From contig CALSCR010003590.1 in the NCBI GenBank assembly GCA_943704495.1, positions 1 through 21,631 on the forward strand: a stretch of 21,631 nt of DNA, in the 5' to 3' direction. The notes below the pieces were generated by a model that was given only the letters and a program-made list of their open reading frames with translations, made no database searches and had not been told where the DNA came from. Source of the DNA: Pigoraptor chileana (lineage: Eukaryota > Opisthokonta > Filasterea). The position numbers and the translations under genes were made by a program. Shown here piece after piece: positions 8,839-18,513 of the stretch (positions are counted from its first letter, which is position 1; every line of letters begins with the position of its first letter).

Positions 8839-11644
8839 ATGGGTGGTGGGTTTCTCTGCCCACCAAGTTGGATGGAATCGTGAAAAATGAGGATTCGTAG
8901 TAGTGAGCGTGTGTAGAATGTGGCGGGAATGCAAGATGGGGCAGAGATGCTTGTAGAGTCGCACGCATGACCTCGAAATCTTTTTGGATGCGTTATGATC
9001 CCTCTCGAATGCTAGTGACGTGGCATTTCTTTCGTCCGGAGTCGTCCTTGGAATTAATAGCTGAATGTTTATTTCGAACAACATTTTGTGTTTGCAGTCC
9101 GCTTTCTGCACCTCATCCGCCCTTTCATGGGGGTCATCCCCGAGGTTGCGCAGCCGGATCGCAAGGTATGCTTACAGGCATCCACTTTTTTGTTCATCAT
9201 TAATACTATTGAGTTCGCGTGGGCGTGGTATATCTAATCCCGTGTGATTCCTTCTCAGGTCTTGGCATCTCTTTCATCGTTTTTCCATCGAGAATGCATT
9301 GAGATGTTCCGTTTTGCCGAGTAGTGGCGCTCCTTATTCGCCTTGATGCTACCAACAATCTGCCATTTCTCAACCCCATCCAATTCATACCAAACACAAC
9401 ACGCGCATCATCCACTTGCGCAGATCCAATTCCGGGAGAAGGTTCTCTGGACGGCTGTTACGCTGTTCATCTTCCTCGTCTGCTGCCAAATCCCCCTCTA
9501 CGGCATCATGTCATCGGACTCTGCCGATCCGTTCTACTGGCTCCGTGTGATTCTTGCCTCCAACCGCGGCACCCTTATGGAGCTGGGTATCTCGCCCATT
9601 GTTACGTCCGGCATGATCATGCAGCTGCTCGCGGGTGCAAAGATCATTGAGGTCGACAACTCTGTCAAGGAGGACCGCGCTCTCTTCAACGGTGCCCAGA
9701 AGCGTGGGTATTTCGCTTCGCTATTGTCACCGCTGGTTGTATTTCATCTGTCTGTCGCACCGTGAAGTTGTGGGATGGGATGGCTCGCTTTCCCTGTCAA
9801 TTATTTGTATTTTGTTTGTGTGCGTTTGTTGTGTTTTTGAGTGGTGTGTGGTTCTGTATTGAAAAGAAGCCACTGTGGTTTCGCGTATTGATATATTTAC
9901 GTTTTGTTACACACACACAAACACACACAAACACACACACACTCTCTCTCTTGCTTAATCCCCGTTGTGGTCTTTTCTGAATCAATGTGTTTTTTTTGCA
10001 ACACACAGTCTTTGGCATGGCCATCACTGTTGGCCAGGCCGTCGTGTACGTGATGACTGGAATGTATGGCGACCCTGCGGATCTCGGCGCGGGCATCTGC
10101 CTTATCATTGTCGTCCAGCTCTTCTTTGCGGGCCTTATTGTCATGCTCCTTGACGAGCTGCTCCAGAAGGGATACGGCCTCGGCTCTGGCATTTCGCTCT
10201 TTATTGCCACGAACATCTGCGAGACCATTGTCTGGAAGGCATTCAGCCCCGCCACGTTCAACTCTGGACGCGGTACGTTTCTTTTTGAACTTTGCAATTG
10301 TGTTGTCTGTTGGTGCTTGTGTGTAGGGATTTGTTGTAGTGTGTCATTGTGTTCATCATTGAGAATATTCGGAGTATCAGCCGAACTGATTTGTTCCTTC
10401 TTGTTCCTCCGACAACACCTCAAAACCACATGCACACGCGCGCACATACCCAAACAAACAACCCACGCACACACCTGCAGGCACCGAGTTTGAGGGAGCC
10501 GTGATTGCTCTCTTCCACCTGCTCGCCACGCGCACGGATAAGGTCCGCGCACTCAAGGAGGCGTTTTACCGCCAGAACCTTCCCAACCTCCTCAACCTGG
10601 TTGCCACGATTGCCGTCTTTGCGATCGTCATCTACTTCCAGGGCTTCCGCGTCGACATTCCCATCAAGTCGAACAAGATGCGCGGCGCCACGCAGTCGTA
10701 CCCGATCAAGCTGTTCTACACTTCGAACATCCCGATCATTCTCCAGACTGCGCTCGTGTCGAACCTCTTTTTCATCTCGCAGATGCTGTGGTCCAAGTTC
10801 AAGGGCAATTTCCTCGTGAACTTTTTGGGTGTGTGGAAGGACGTTGAGGCGCAGGGAGGCTACAATCGGTCGTACCCCATCAGCGGCCTGTGCTACTACC
10901 TCAGCCCGCCCGCGTCCATGGGAGCTATCCGTGAGGATCCCGTGCACGCTGTGCTCTACATTCTCTTTATCCTCTCGACGTGCGCCCTCTTTTCCAAGAC
11001 GTGGATTGAGGTCAGCGGGTCTTCTGCCCGCGACGTCGCCAAGCAGCTCCAGGAGCAGCAGATGGTATGTGTGAACGCGAATGGCGACACTTGTTGCGCA
11101 TGCACTTCTAGCATGAAGATGTATGACCTATGTTTTCAGCCTACTTTGCGCAGTGTCCCGTGCCTTCACTCTTCACTTCCATTGACCCTTCTTATTCGCT
11201 CTTTCCCTCTTTACATCCCTCATCTTTGTAATTGCAGGTGATTGTCGGCTACCGCGAGTCATCCATGGTGAAGGAGCTCAACCGCTACATTCCCACGGCC
11301 GCTGCATTTGGCGGTCTCTGCATTGGCGCCCTCTCCATCATTGCAGACTTCCTTGGTGAGTTGGTATTGCATGAAACGAATGCCTTTTGTGTGTGTGTGT
11401 GTGTGTTCTCGCCTCTTTCTTCTGCTCGCTTGTTTATGTCACATCAGTGCGAACAGAGGGGATATACAATCTACTAATTCGTGTGCATTTTGGTCTGCGA
11501 CCCCTTTTCTTTTCATCTGTCCCTTCAGGCGCTATTGGCTCCGGCACTGGTATCCTTCTTGCCGTCACCATCATCTACCAGTACTTTGAGATCTTTGTCA
11601 AGGAGCAGGCAGACATGGGTGGCATGAGCACGCTCATCTTCTAA
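8839..11644 (+). CDS. SEC61A: SEC61 alpha, pore subunit of the ER protein translocon
   Basis: Seven exons: 8839-8845, 9098-9165, 9424-9703, 10009-10272, 10481-11064, 11238-11355 and 11529-11644. They total 1437 bases, or 478 residues plus TAA, very close to the usual length of about 476. From [10 protein letters not shown] onward the match to SEC61 alpha is near complete: [105 protein letters not shown] and [20 protein letters not shown]. The protein forms the ten-helix channel for secretory and membrane proteins, together with beta and gamma subunits not seen here. Exon 1 is inferred: only 7 coding bases (ATGGGTG) before a GTGGGT donor, giving the expected [12 protein letters not shown] start. 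The other exons are very secure. No truncation is visible. Confidence 0.96.
9909..9951 (+). repeat. CA repeat with CT end in SEC61 intron
   Basis: Interrupted (CA)n followed by (CT)4 in the intron 9704-10008. Confidence 0.85.
11388..11405 (+). repeat. GT repeat in the last SEC61 intron
   Basis: Nine GT units within intron 11356-11528. Confidence 0.85.
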
Positions 11645-12207
11645 GCGATTCGTCTAGTATCCTCTGGCAGAAAGTGTCTTTCCTTTTCTGTCTGATTGTC
11701 AATGTCCTGGTGTGCCGGATGCGCCACTGTTGTGATTATGTTTGTGTGGTGTGTACTTTGTGGTTGGATATTGTGTTGTGCGATTTGCTGCGTGGGTCCG
11801 ATTAGTAAAATGCCGATCCGCAGTTGCTGCGTCGTCGGCGCTGCTGCTTCTTTACAATGATCTTTTGCACTCTCAATTTTAAATAAGTGCCTGGAAAACC
11901 GTGTGGTTTTCTGTCTTGATTAGAAGCTTTTGTACAGTGTCAGTTATTCGAAGCCTCTTTAGAAATAGACAGTCACAGGGTCAGTACACGGAATTCTGGA
12001 GAAGTAAATTTCAATCAGCTCATCTGAAAACTTGACGCTCCGAAAAACACCAAGCTTGAAAAGTTTTGTGCTTAAGACTTAGTATCGAAATGTATGAACT
12101 ACGGACTATGAGAAGTGTGATGTGTAGAAAATAAATATTCAGGTCCATGTTTTAGCGTTGCGGTGCTCCTTATATGAGCCAGATTTGATACATTGGAACC
12201 GGGGACC
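11645..12207. other. SEC61 3' flank
   Basis: T/G-rich, then A/T-rich sequence with no coding signal. An AATAAA lies near 12129-12134, far from the SEC61 stop. Nothing else is recognised. Confidence 0.5.
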
Positions 12208-12313
12208 ATGACGTCATGCACAGTGATCCCGAACCTGCCTGCCAGTTGCCAGCACTGACGTCAAAAGTCCACCGCCACTGTTCAGTGCATCTCAGCGAAG
12301 GGTATATATATAT
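12208..12313 (+). promoter_or_regulatory. Two CRE-like sites and a TATA box upstream of the RlaP-like gene
   Basis: TGACGTCA occurs at 12209-12216, inside the 10-bp palindrome ATGACGTCAT, and again at 12256-12263, 47 bp away. A TATATATATAT run follows at 12303-12313. This order (two palindromic bZIP/CREB-type sites, then TATA) fits a core promoter starting transcription near 12330-12345, about 230-245 bases before the ATG at 12573. TGACGTCA is an established bZIP target; its use here is inferred. Short ORFs begin at 12329 and 12340, right where the start site would fall, so whether they lie in the leader is unclear. Confidence 0.5.
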
Positions 12314-12572
12314 GCCCACCGGTCTCGCATGAGAAAGACATGTTCAGCACAGAGTATTACAAGAAACAACAGAGCAAGATTAACAAAGAAAGAAGACTGG
12401 ATTAAAACCGAACTGCTGATGTGAGGGCGCCACTGCCCCAACACTACTGCGCCTTGATTTCATTGACGGCCGGAACTCAGATCGATCGTGCGTCGAGGCC
12501 CAGCAGTGCCACAACCACAGCGAGTGAAGATCCACTCAGCTGTCAATTGACCAATCGACATCGACGAGCACA

Positions 12573-13417
12573 ATGATGACTGTTGAGCGTGTCATTGCGG
12601 ATATTGCCACTGACAACGGCGTGACCATCCTCTACGCAAGCGAGGCGGGATCGCGTGCTTGGGGCTACAATGGCCCAAACTCAGACTACGATGTCCGCAT
12701 TGTGTTTGTGAGGCGTCCCGGCGACTACATCAGGCTGGATCCCGCGCCTGATGTCATCGAGTACAAGTCGCCCTGTGGAAGTTTGACGTCCAGGCATGGG
12801 ATGTCAGGAAGTATCTCCGCCTCCTCCGCCAGAACAACCAGAATGCGATCGAGTGGATCCTGACAGACACGCTGTACGTCGACCACCGTGGATTCCGTTC
12901 GCAGTGCCTGGCCATCCTCAGCGCGTCGGTTGCTTCAAAGCCGCTTGCCTATTGCTATCGGGGCAACATTTTGAGCATGGGAATCCTGGACGCGTCCATG
13001 TCCCACAAGCCCGCTGGCAACAAGAAGGCGGTTGACGGAACGCCAAAGAAGTTTCTCCAGCTTGCGAGGCTGACTGCGTGTCTCCATTGGCACCTCAAGC
13101 ATCCCAACGCACCTGCAACGTCCTTTATGCTCAACGTCAACCGTCTGATGGAGGAGCCCGTGCTGGACGCAGTGAAGGATTTCGTCGCCCTCAAGGCGGC
13201 CGGCACTGTTGCAGATGTGAGTGATACGGATCACGCCCGCATGCTTAAGGCGTGGGCGATGCGTGCGCTTGAGGACTTTGCCGAGAAGAAGGGCGAGCTG
13301 TGCGAAAAGCGCCCACCCGATGCCGATTATGATGCCCTGTCGTCGATGCACATCATGGGATGCACAGCAGGAGCAGGCTCTCTCGAGCAGGGCTTTTCGA
13401 TTCTCTCCGTGACATAG
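12573..13417 (+). CDS. RlaP-type nucleotidyltransferase (DNA polymerase beta fold), one frame break
   Basis: The start at 12573 gives the nucleotidyltransferase signature AGSRAWGYNGPNSDYDVR: GS at residues 26-27 and metal-binding Asp38 and Asp40. The frame then changes near 12770-12775. The continuation from there to TAG at 13415-13417 reads WKFDVQAWDVRKYLRLL, then NAIEWI, AYCYRG and KKFLQLARL, as in the RlaP/COG3541 family. A single missing base in the CCC run at 12770-12772 accounts for the shift, with no intron needed. The uninterrupted protein would be about 281 residues. About 215 codons after the break show no stop, so a sequencing error or very recent mutation is likelier than an old pseudogene. 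RlaP proteins are mainly prokaryotic and are linked to RNA repair in some bacteria; the substrate here is unknown. No RNA ligase or kinase lies nearby. The gene has no introns. Confidence 0.82.
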
Positions 13418-14341
13418 GTGTGCGGGAAGTGCGCAGTTCAGAGTTCTGTTGTATTTATGCAAAGTGCCTTAAATATATGTCCGATTGAGGCACCACTCAC
13501 TTGTTTTTGGGCGCGTGGATTCCCAAAGGCCTGTCCAGGGTCGAAAGAAAGCAGCAAATCCGACTCAGTTTGTTCGCATAAAACTTCTTCAAAATCCGGC
13601 ACGCAGTCGACTTCTTTGTGCGAGTAAGTATGAGACAACTTACCGAAGATAGTAAACTTTGTGCAATCCGCATGAACCAGCCCCGCTCGGATGCACAGTG
13701 CCCGTCCGTGAGTGGCCCGGGTGCGGCCGGCGGATCAGTGCCCAATCCACTTTGCCGCGTACCGGCTTTTCAGTGCGCTCCGCAGCAATGTTTCGCCGAT
13801 GAAAGGGGAAGCGGCGCAGAAGGTGTAAGTGCTCCTCGGCTACTCGACCGGCGCAGCCGATTTACAACTGCACTTTCCCGTACCAATTCGCATATTTCTC
13901 GACGATGGGAACGAGGTTTGCGAGATCCGGCGGCATTTTCCCCCCTGGTTATTCGTGTTGCGCGCGTCCACTTTCTCTTTTTTGCACGCCGTTTCTTTTT
14001 TGCACGCCCTTTCTGCTCGGGTTTTTTAAACTCACCGTGCCGATAAGAACCCTTGCACGAGCTCGCGCTTCGGGAGCGGCTCAGGCCGAGCACAGACAGG
14101 CTGTCTTGAATGATCATGATCAGTGATGGTCCGCAACAACAACACTCCGAGTGAGGTCTGCCGATGCCGACGTAACACATCCGGGGCCGACACGGTGAAT
14201 CCCGCCTTCGCAATTGTTGAAAGCGAGTGCCGGCCGCTGGTGACTGCATCACGCCGAGGCACAACACTGTCCGTGGAACTGAAACAACCAATCCGTCCCC
14301 ACACTGTCAGCGATTAGAAATGTAGAAGTGTCGAAAGGGAG
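13418..14341. other. GC-rich spacer, no confident gene
   Basis: Several overlapping open frames exist on both strands but none matches a family I know. The most protein-like is a minus-strand frame open over 13734-13501 (containing CVPDFEEVLCEQTESDLLLS) that ends at a GTGAGT donor-like site; it lacks an ATG. The region probably also holds the methyltransferase promoter. It has few simple repeats, unlike the introns. Confidence 0.4.
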
Positions 14342-14422
14342 ATGAATGCTGTGAAGTTAAGCGAGGCGTTTCTGTTTTTATTCAAACTCAAAGGAAAGGG
14401 CGACGATTTACAGATCCTGTAG
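14342..14422 (+). other. Upstream ORF abutting and in frame with the methyltransferase start
   Basis: ATG at 14342 opens 26 codons (start MNAVKLSEAF, end GDDLQIL) and ends in TAG at 14420-14422. The methyltransferase ATG starts at the very next base, 14423, in the same frame. The two frames are therefore separated by one stop codon only. It could act as a regulatory uORF that favours re-initiation, provide an extended N-terminus by stop read-through, or be chance. Whether the transcript includes 14342 is not known from sequence. Confidence 0.4.
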
Positions 14423-17077
14423 ATGGCTACTGCGAAATACGGCAGCCTATTCCAGGCGGCGGCACACGCAAAGGTATACGCAACGTTCAGGCCATCGTAT
14501 CCAAAGGATCTTTACGAAGCGATCGCGGGTTTTATTCGCGCGACTCCGGCAGGGTGAGTGAAGAGTATCCATGGCGTCCAGTTACGGTGATACATCTGTG
14601 ATAGCTTCAGAATGAGAATGCAGATGCGTGTGTATGGGTCATGGTATCCAAGATGCGGTATTCAAGGTCAGTGCTCTTCCTATTACGTCGTTGTCATTGC
14701 AGGAATTTTAACAGGGCGATCGACATCGCCTGTGGCAGCGGCCAGGGCACTGTGCCCCTCGCATCCTATTTCGATGATGTGCGTGGTGTGGACATCAGTG
14801 CCGAACAAGTGGCAAACGCGACTCAGCACCGTGGGTATTTGCGTGTATGGATATACTAGTGGCATGGCGTGATACGAGCTGTTCATCTCCGTATTCATCG
14901 GTTGCATCTATCTTTGTGTGACGTTGATCTATGCTCTCAGATATAAATGAACAAACACTGTTTGCCGGCCATATTGTGCCCATTATCATTCAACACAATA
15001 CCACAAAGACACACTAACACTAGTATTTATAAATTGTACAGCCAAAGTCAAGTACATGGTCGGCGCTGCGGAGACTGTCGAATTGAGCAGTGGCAGTGTG
15101 GATCTGATCACGGTTGCGCAGGGTGTGTGAAATGTCCAATGTGTGTGTGTGTGTGTGTGTGCATGTGCGTATGCGTGTGTGTGTGCGTGTATATGAGAAC
15201 TTCTAGGCCTTGTACGTACAATATGTAACGTGCGACTGTGTATGTTGTGCATGTAAAGGGGCTGTGCGTGTCTGTCTGTCGACTCTATCGGTGTCTGTCC
15301 ACTCTATTGCATCTGTCTATTCGCCTCAATTGGTGTCTATCTGCTCCATTGGTGTCTATGTCCTCACTTGCTTTCACCTGTTACGTTGCTTTCACCTGTT
15401 ACGACCAGGCGCCCATTGGTTCGACCTTCCAAAGTTCTTTGCCGAATGCGACCGTCTCCTTGCGTGCGTATGCCAACCCACAGACCATCATACAAAATAC
15501 ACCCTTAGGGTCACACACTCGCACTTGCACATGCACACACGGCTGTTACACACTCGCACTTGTACATGCACACACGGCTGTTACACACTCGCAATTTGTA
15601 CATGCACACACGGCTGTTACACACTCAAGTACACACACGGCTGTTACACACAAGCCAGTGCTTTCTTATCTTCTTTCGCTTTCTTTCATAGTCAGGCCAG
15701 TCAGTTTCTTCTTTCCCTGTTGCTCACCACAATTGACAATTTATGTATATGCATGCATGTACTTACATGCAGGCCGAACGGGAGCATCGCCATTTATGGC
15801 TACGGCAACTGCATTCTCCAGAACTACGGTGCGACACATCACGTGATGGAGGTTGGTATTGTGTGTGCACAACATATGGGAGTGCAGACGTGCCACTGTG
15901 ACATTCTTTGTGATACACAAAGCAGACAAAGTAGAAATGATGTTGGGACAACGCTGCCTATGCACAGCTATCACACCACGCACACAATGCACACTGATCC
16001 AACGAAGGCAAGGCGAGCACGCAGCTGATATACTGTATCACTTATTCTCCTTTTTTCTCGCTTGTTTGTGGATGACTCAGTTTTGTGACAAAACACTAGG
16101 ACCATATTGGGCTGACCGCCGCGCAATGGTAGACAATGCATACCGCGATATTCACATTCCATACAAGAACACGACAAAGTGAGTGCCGTTTGTGTGTCCG
16201 CGCACTTTTATTCTCTCTATTCTGAGCACATGGCACACACGTGTTCTGTTGCAAACTCTACGCACACGCATGTGCATCAAAAAAAGCATATTCTCGCACA
16301 TATGACACTGGGATGTGTTGGGCGGATCTGCATGAGCTTGTCTATGTAGGATCCTATATTGTTGACTTGTAGTAGCTAATAAGGTGGTATGAGTGGAGTT
16401 GCCTGGACCTTTCCTGTTCTAAACTCAAAACTTCGTCCTCCGGCGGGCTTATGTGTGTGTGTGTGTGTGTGTCATTGCGTTTGTGTGTGTCATGTGTGTG
16501 CCATTGTGTGTGTGCAATCAGGTACTTTTCGCACATTTCGCGCACAATGACAGTGCAGGATTTTGGCGGATACCTGGGCACGTGGTCGGCCTATCAGACA
16601 ATGAAAGCAAAGACGGGGGAGGATCCTCTTCCTGGAGTTATATCAAAGTGAGTAACAGTCACTGCCCCACTGTGTGTGTTTTGTGTTCGCAAAAAGTAAG
16701 AAACCAGAAAGCTCGGTAATGTGTCTACCAAGCCGAGTGTATGCTGTGTTGGGGCGTTAATATGTGTGGATAATACAGCGTATAGTATGTGTCTTTGTAT
16801 GTATATGAGTGTGTCTTTGGTTGTGTATGTATGTGTGTGTCTGTGTTGTATGTGTGTATGAAGAGGGTGAGGGTTGCGTGGCGTGTTTGTTTGCTTTGGT
16901 TCCGTGGCGCACATGCCCTATCATCACGTGACACTGACGACTGAGGCGACATCGGGACTGCACTGTTGCTGTTGTTGTCAATGCAGAGTCATGGCGGAGC
17001 TTGGCGAGAGCAACACAGAGACGGCCATTGTGCAGGTCACGTGGCCCCTGTTTGCGCTTTTGGGAAAGAAAGACTGA
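14423..17077 (+). CDS. SAM-dependent methyltransferase, Tmt1/Crg1-like
   Basis: Eight exons: 14423-14553, 14703-14830, 15042-15122, 15409-15463, 15773-15851, 16081-16178, 16522-16647 and 16987-17077. Donors include GTGAGT (three), GTGGGT, GTGTGT, GTGCGT and GTTGGT. All phases join into 262 residues ending in TGA. The N-terminal YATFRPSYPKDLY precedes motif I, AIDIACGSGQGT (49-60), which binds S-adenosylmethionine. GVDIS is the acidic motif after strand 2. AQGAHWFD (near 112-119), PNGSIAIYGYG, LGPYW (164-168) and GTWSAYQ (210-216) follow the order found in yeast trans-aconitate methyltransferase Tmt1 and cantharidin methyltransferase Crg1. It probably methylates a carboxylate or small molecule in the cytosol; the substrate cannot be read from sequence. 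The start follows a TAG directly. Exon 4 is only 55 bases. The gene is convergent with the C9orf85-like gene. Confidence 0.92.
15140..15193 (+). repeat. GT repeat in methyltransferase intron 3
   Basis: (GT)10 followed by interrupted TG/TGCG units, close to the GTGTGT donor of intron 15123-15408. Confidence 0.85.
15368..15403 (+). repeat. Perfect 18-bp tandem duplication before an acceptor
   Basis: TTGCTTTCACCTGTTACG is repeated twice head to tail and ends five bases before exon 4 of the methyltransferase gene. The duplication doubles the pyrimidine tract of this acceptor. Confidence 0.9.
15511..15653 (+). repeat. CA-rich minisatellite in methyltransferase intron 4
   Basis: GGCTGTTACACAC recurs at 15541, 15576, 15612 and 15639, giving periods of 35, 36 and 27 bases. 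Units contain CTCGCACTTG and ACATGCACACAC. The unit length varies and there are no unique spacers. Confidence 0.85.
16452..16472 (+). repeat. GT repeat near an acceptor in methyltransferase intron 6
   Basis: (GT)10 about 50 bases upstream of exon 7, followed by more interrupted TG units up to the CAG at 16519-16521. Confidence 0.8.
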
Positions 17078-17460
17078 GGCGCCGCAAGTAGACGCGACGG
17101 ACGTCACCTCAATAAGCGCATTCGAACAAATCATTGTGTGGAGGGGTTGGCGGTTGACCGCAATACTTATCTTTGGTTGTAACAGAGAGAAAAAAGCACG
17201 CGGCATTTGCAGTGTGCACACGGTATAAAGGGCTTTGCAGTAGTTAGCGCGTCTATCTCTGATTTAAGTGGGTATCGTCTCCAGCATAAGCATTTTAAGA
17301 TTAGTGTTGTAGTCGAGGGGTATATTTACAAGGGCCCGATATGACGCCAGCAATTCAAAGCAGAGAAAGGCAGAGAGTTTGCCAATAATCGTACGACCCT
17401 GGCAGTATGAAGAAAAACTGCTCTGCGGATTGTGGACAAGAGTCCGTGGGGATGGCAGGA

Positions 17461-17492
<32 letters not shown>

Positions 17493-17643
17493 CGAAAGCA
17501 CGACACGACATGGCCCGCGACGCAACTCAAATGGAGCTCAAGGCGAACTGACGGCGCAACCGCAGCATCGCCATCGACTCAGGTCACAATTAGCGACAGC
17601 AAAACAACTCACGAATAACAAGGCCATACAGCGCAATTCGTCC
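17078..17643. other. Spacer between convergent genes
   Basis: 3' flanks of the methyltransferase and C9orf85-like genes, including the CGCA repeat. No additional gene is seen. Confidence 0.6.
17461..17494 (+). repeat. CGCA tetranucleotide repeat
   Basis: About 8.5 units of CGCA in the spacer between the convergent methyltransferase and C9orf85-like genes. Confidence 0.9.
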
Positions 17644-18513
17644 TCAGCTCTCCTCCCTCTCCTCCTCTTCCTCCTCTTCCTCCTTGTCCTCGTCCTCGTC
17701 CTCGTCCTCGAGGTCGTCGCCACTTTGTCCGTCGGCATTGGCATCGGCAGCCCCCGACGCCTCCTGTCCACCTTCACCGCCATCCAAATCATCGCCGTCC
17801 ATCTCGTCGCCACTATCATCCAAGTCGTCGAGATCGCCAAAGTCATCATCATCGCCCGCTTTTCTGTTGCCAAAGTCCTTCACCATCTGCTCGACCTCTG
17901 CCATTGTAGGAGCGTCGACTCCTGCCTCGGCGGCGGCGTCCTTCTTTTTGTCCAGACTTCGCAAGAAAGAGCGGCGCTCACGCTCAGTAAGTGCCTTGAG
18001 CATGTTCCTGTGTGTGTACAAGCCAGTGTCCGGTGTCAACTGCGCTATTTTTGTACAATATATATGCACATACACAGGCGCACGCGCACGCACGCACACC
18101 CACACACGCACACGCACACCATACACACAACACACATACCTCAGCTTGTTCTGCTCATCGTTGGCTTCCTGCGGCGTCGTGGTTGTCTTGGGAACGAGCT
18201 CCTTGGCGAGCCCACACTTGGCACAGACCTTGAGGCTGTTTGAACACGGATCGCAGATCTCGTGGTACGCAGCCTTGACGCCCTTCTCGCCACATTTGAT
18301 GCACTTTTTCGGCACTGTCAGTGGCTTGTACTTTCGGTACTTTTTCCGCCATTCAATGACCTCGTGGCAGTGGTTGCACAGTCCATAGTTTGGCAGCGCG
18401 AGGATCTCCTTCGTGAGGCGACTGTTCTTGTTGTGCTTGTAAGCGTAGCTGTTCTTGTGCTTCGGCGCCTTCTTGGTGTTGTCACCCTTGCGCATGGACA
18501 CTTTTCCGCTCAT
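17644..18513 (-). CDS. C9orf85-like (DUF2039) Zn-ribbon protein with acidic tail
   Basis: Two exons on the minus strand: 18513-18140 and 18007-17644. The GTATGT donor and CAG acceptor join the phases through an AGG codon. The product has 245 residues and ends in TGA. Four CxxC pairs (46/49, 71/74, 87/90 and 97/100) and the stretch EWRKKYRKYKPLTVPKKC match human C9orf85 and its DUF2039 relatives; the basic N-terminus (MSGKVSMRKGDN) also fits. The family's function is not established. The four CxxC pairs suggest two zinc ribbons. The C-terminal third is an Asp/Glu-rich low-complexity tail, encoded by a GAG/GAC repeat near 17647-17715 and longer than in the human protein (about 179 residues). 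The 132-bp intron is a TG-type repeat on the coding strand. It is divergent from STRAP. Confidence 0.9.
   Translation of the reverse strand: MSGKVSMRKGDNTKKAPKHKNSYAYKHNKNSRLTKEILALPNYGLCNHCHEVIEWRKKYRKYKPLTVPKKCIKCGEKGVKAAYHEICDPCSNSLKVCAKCGLAKELVPKTTTTPQEANDEQNKLRYVCCVYGVRVRVWVCVRARAPVYVHIYCTKIAQLTPDTGLYTHRNMLKALTERERRSFLRSLDKKKDAAAEAGVDAPTMAEVEQMVKDFGNRKAGDDDDFGDLDDLDDSGDEMDGDDLDGGEGGQEASGAADANADGQSGDDLEDEDEDEDKEEEEEEEEREES
18066..18139 (-). repeat. CA/CG-rich repeat filling the C9orf85-like intron
   Basis: CACA, CGCA and CACG units on the plus strand, read as TG-rich sequence in the minus-strand transcript. It begins immediately at the GTATGT donor and makes up more than half of the 132-bp intron. 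Confidence 0.8.

Noticed and set aside
12303-12560. TATA box plus A-rich leader as part of a long terminal repeat
   Set aside because: No matching second repeat, primer-binding site or element genes are visible nearby; an ordinary promoter explains it.
15511-15653. Regularly spaced repeat reminiscent of a CRISPR array
   Set aside because: Spacing varies, there are no unique spacers, and it lies in a eukaryotic intron; it is a minisatellite.
15210-16028. A 272-codon frame with many Cys and His residues
   Set aside because: It runs through methyltransferase introns and the CA minisatellite, crossing two real exons in the wrong frame.
17407-18243. A 278-codon plus-strand frame over the C9orf85-like gene
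   Set aside because: It is the mirror of the acidic tail and intron repeat of a conserved minus-strand gene; composition is low complexity.
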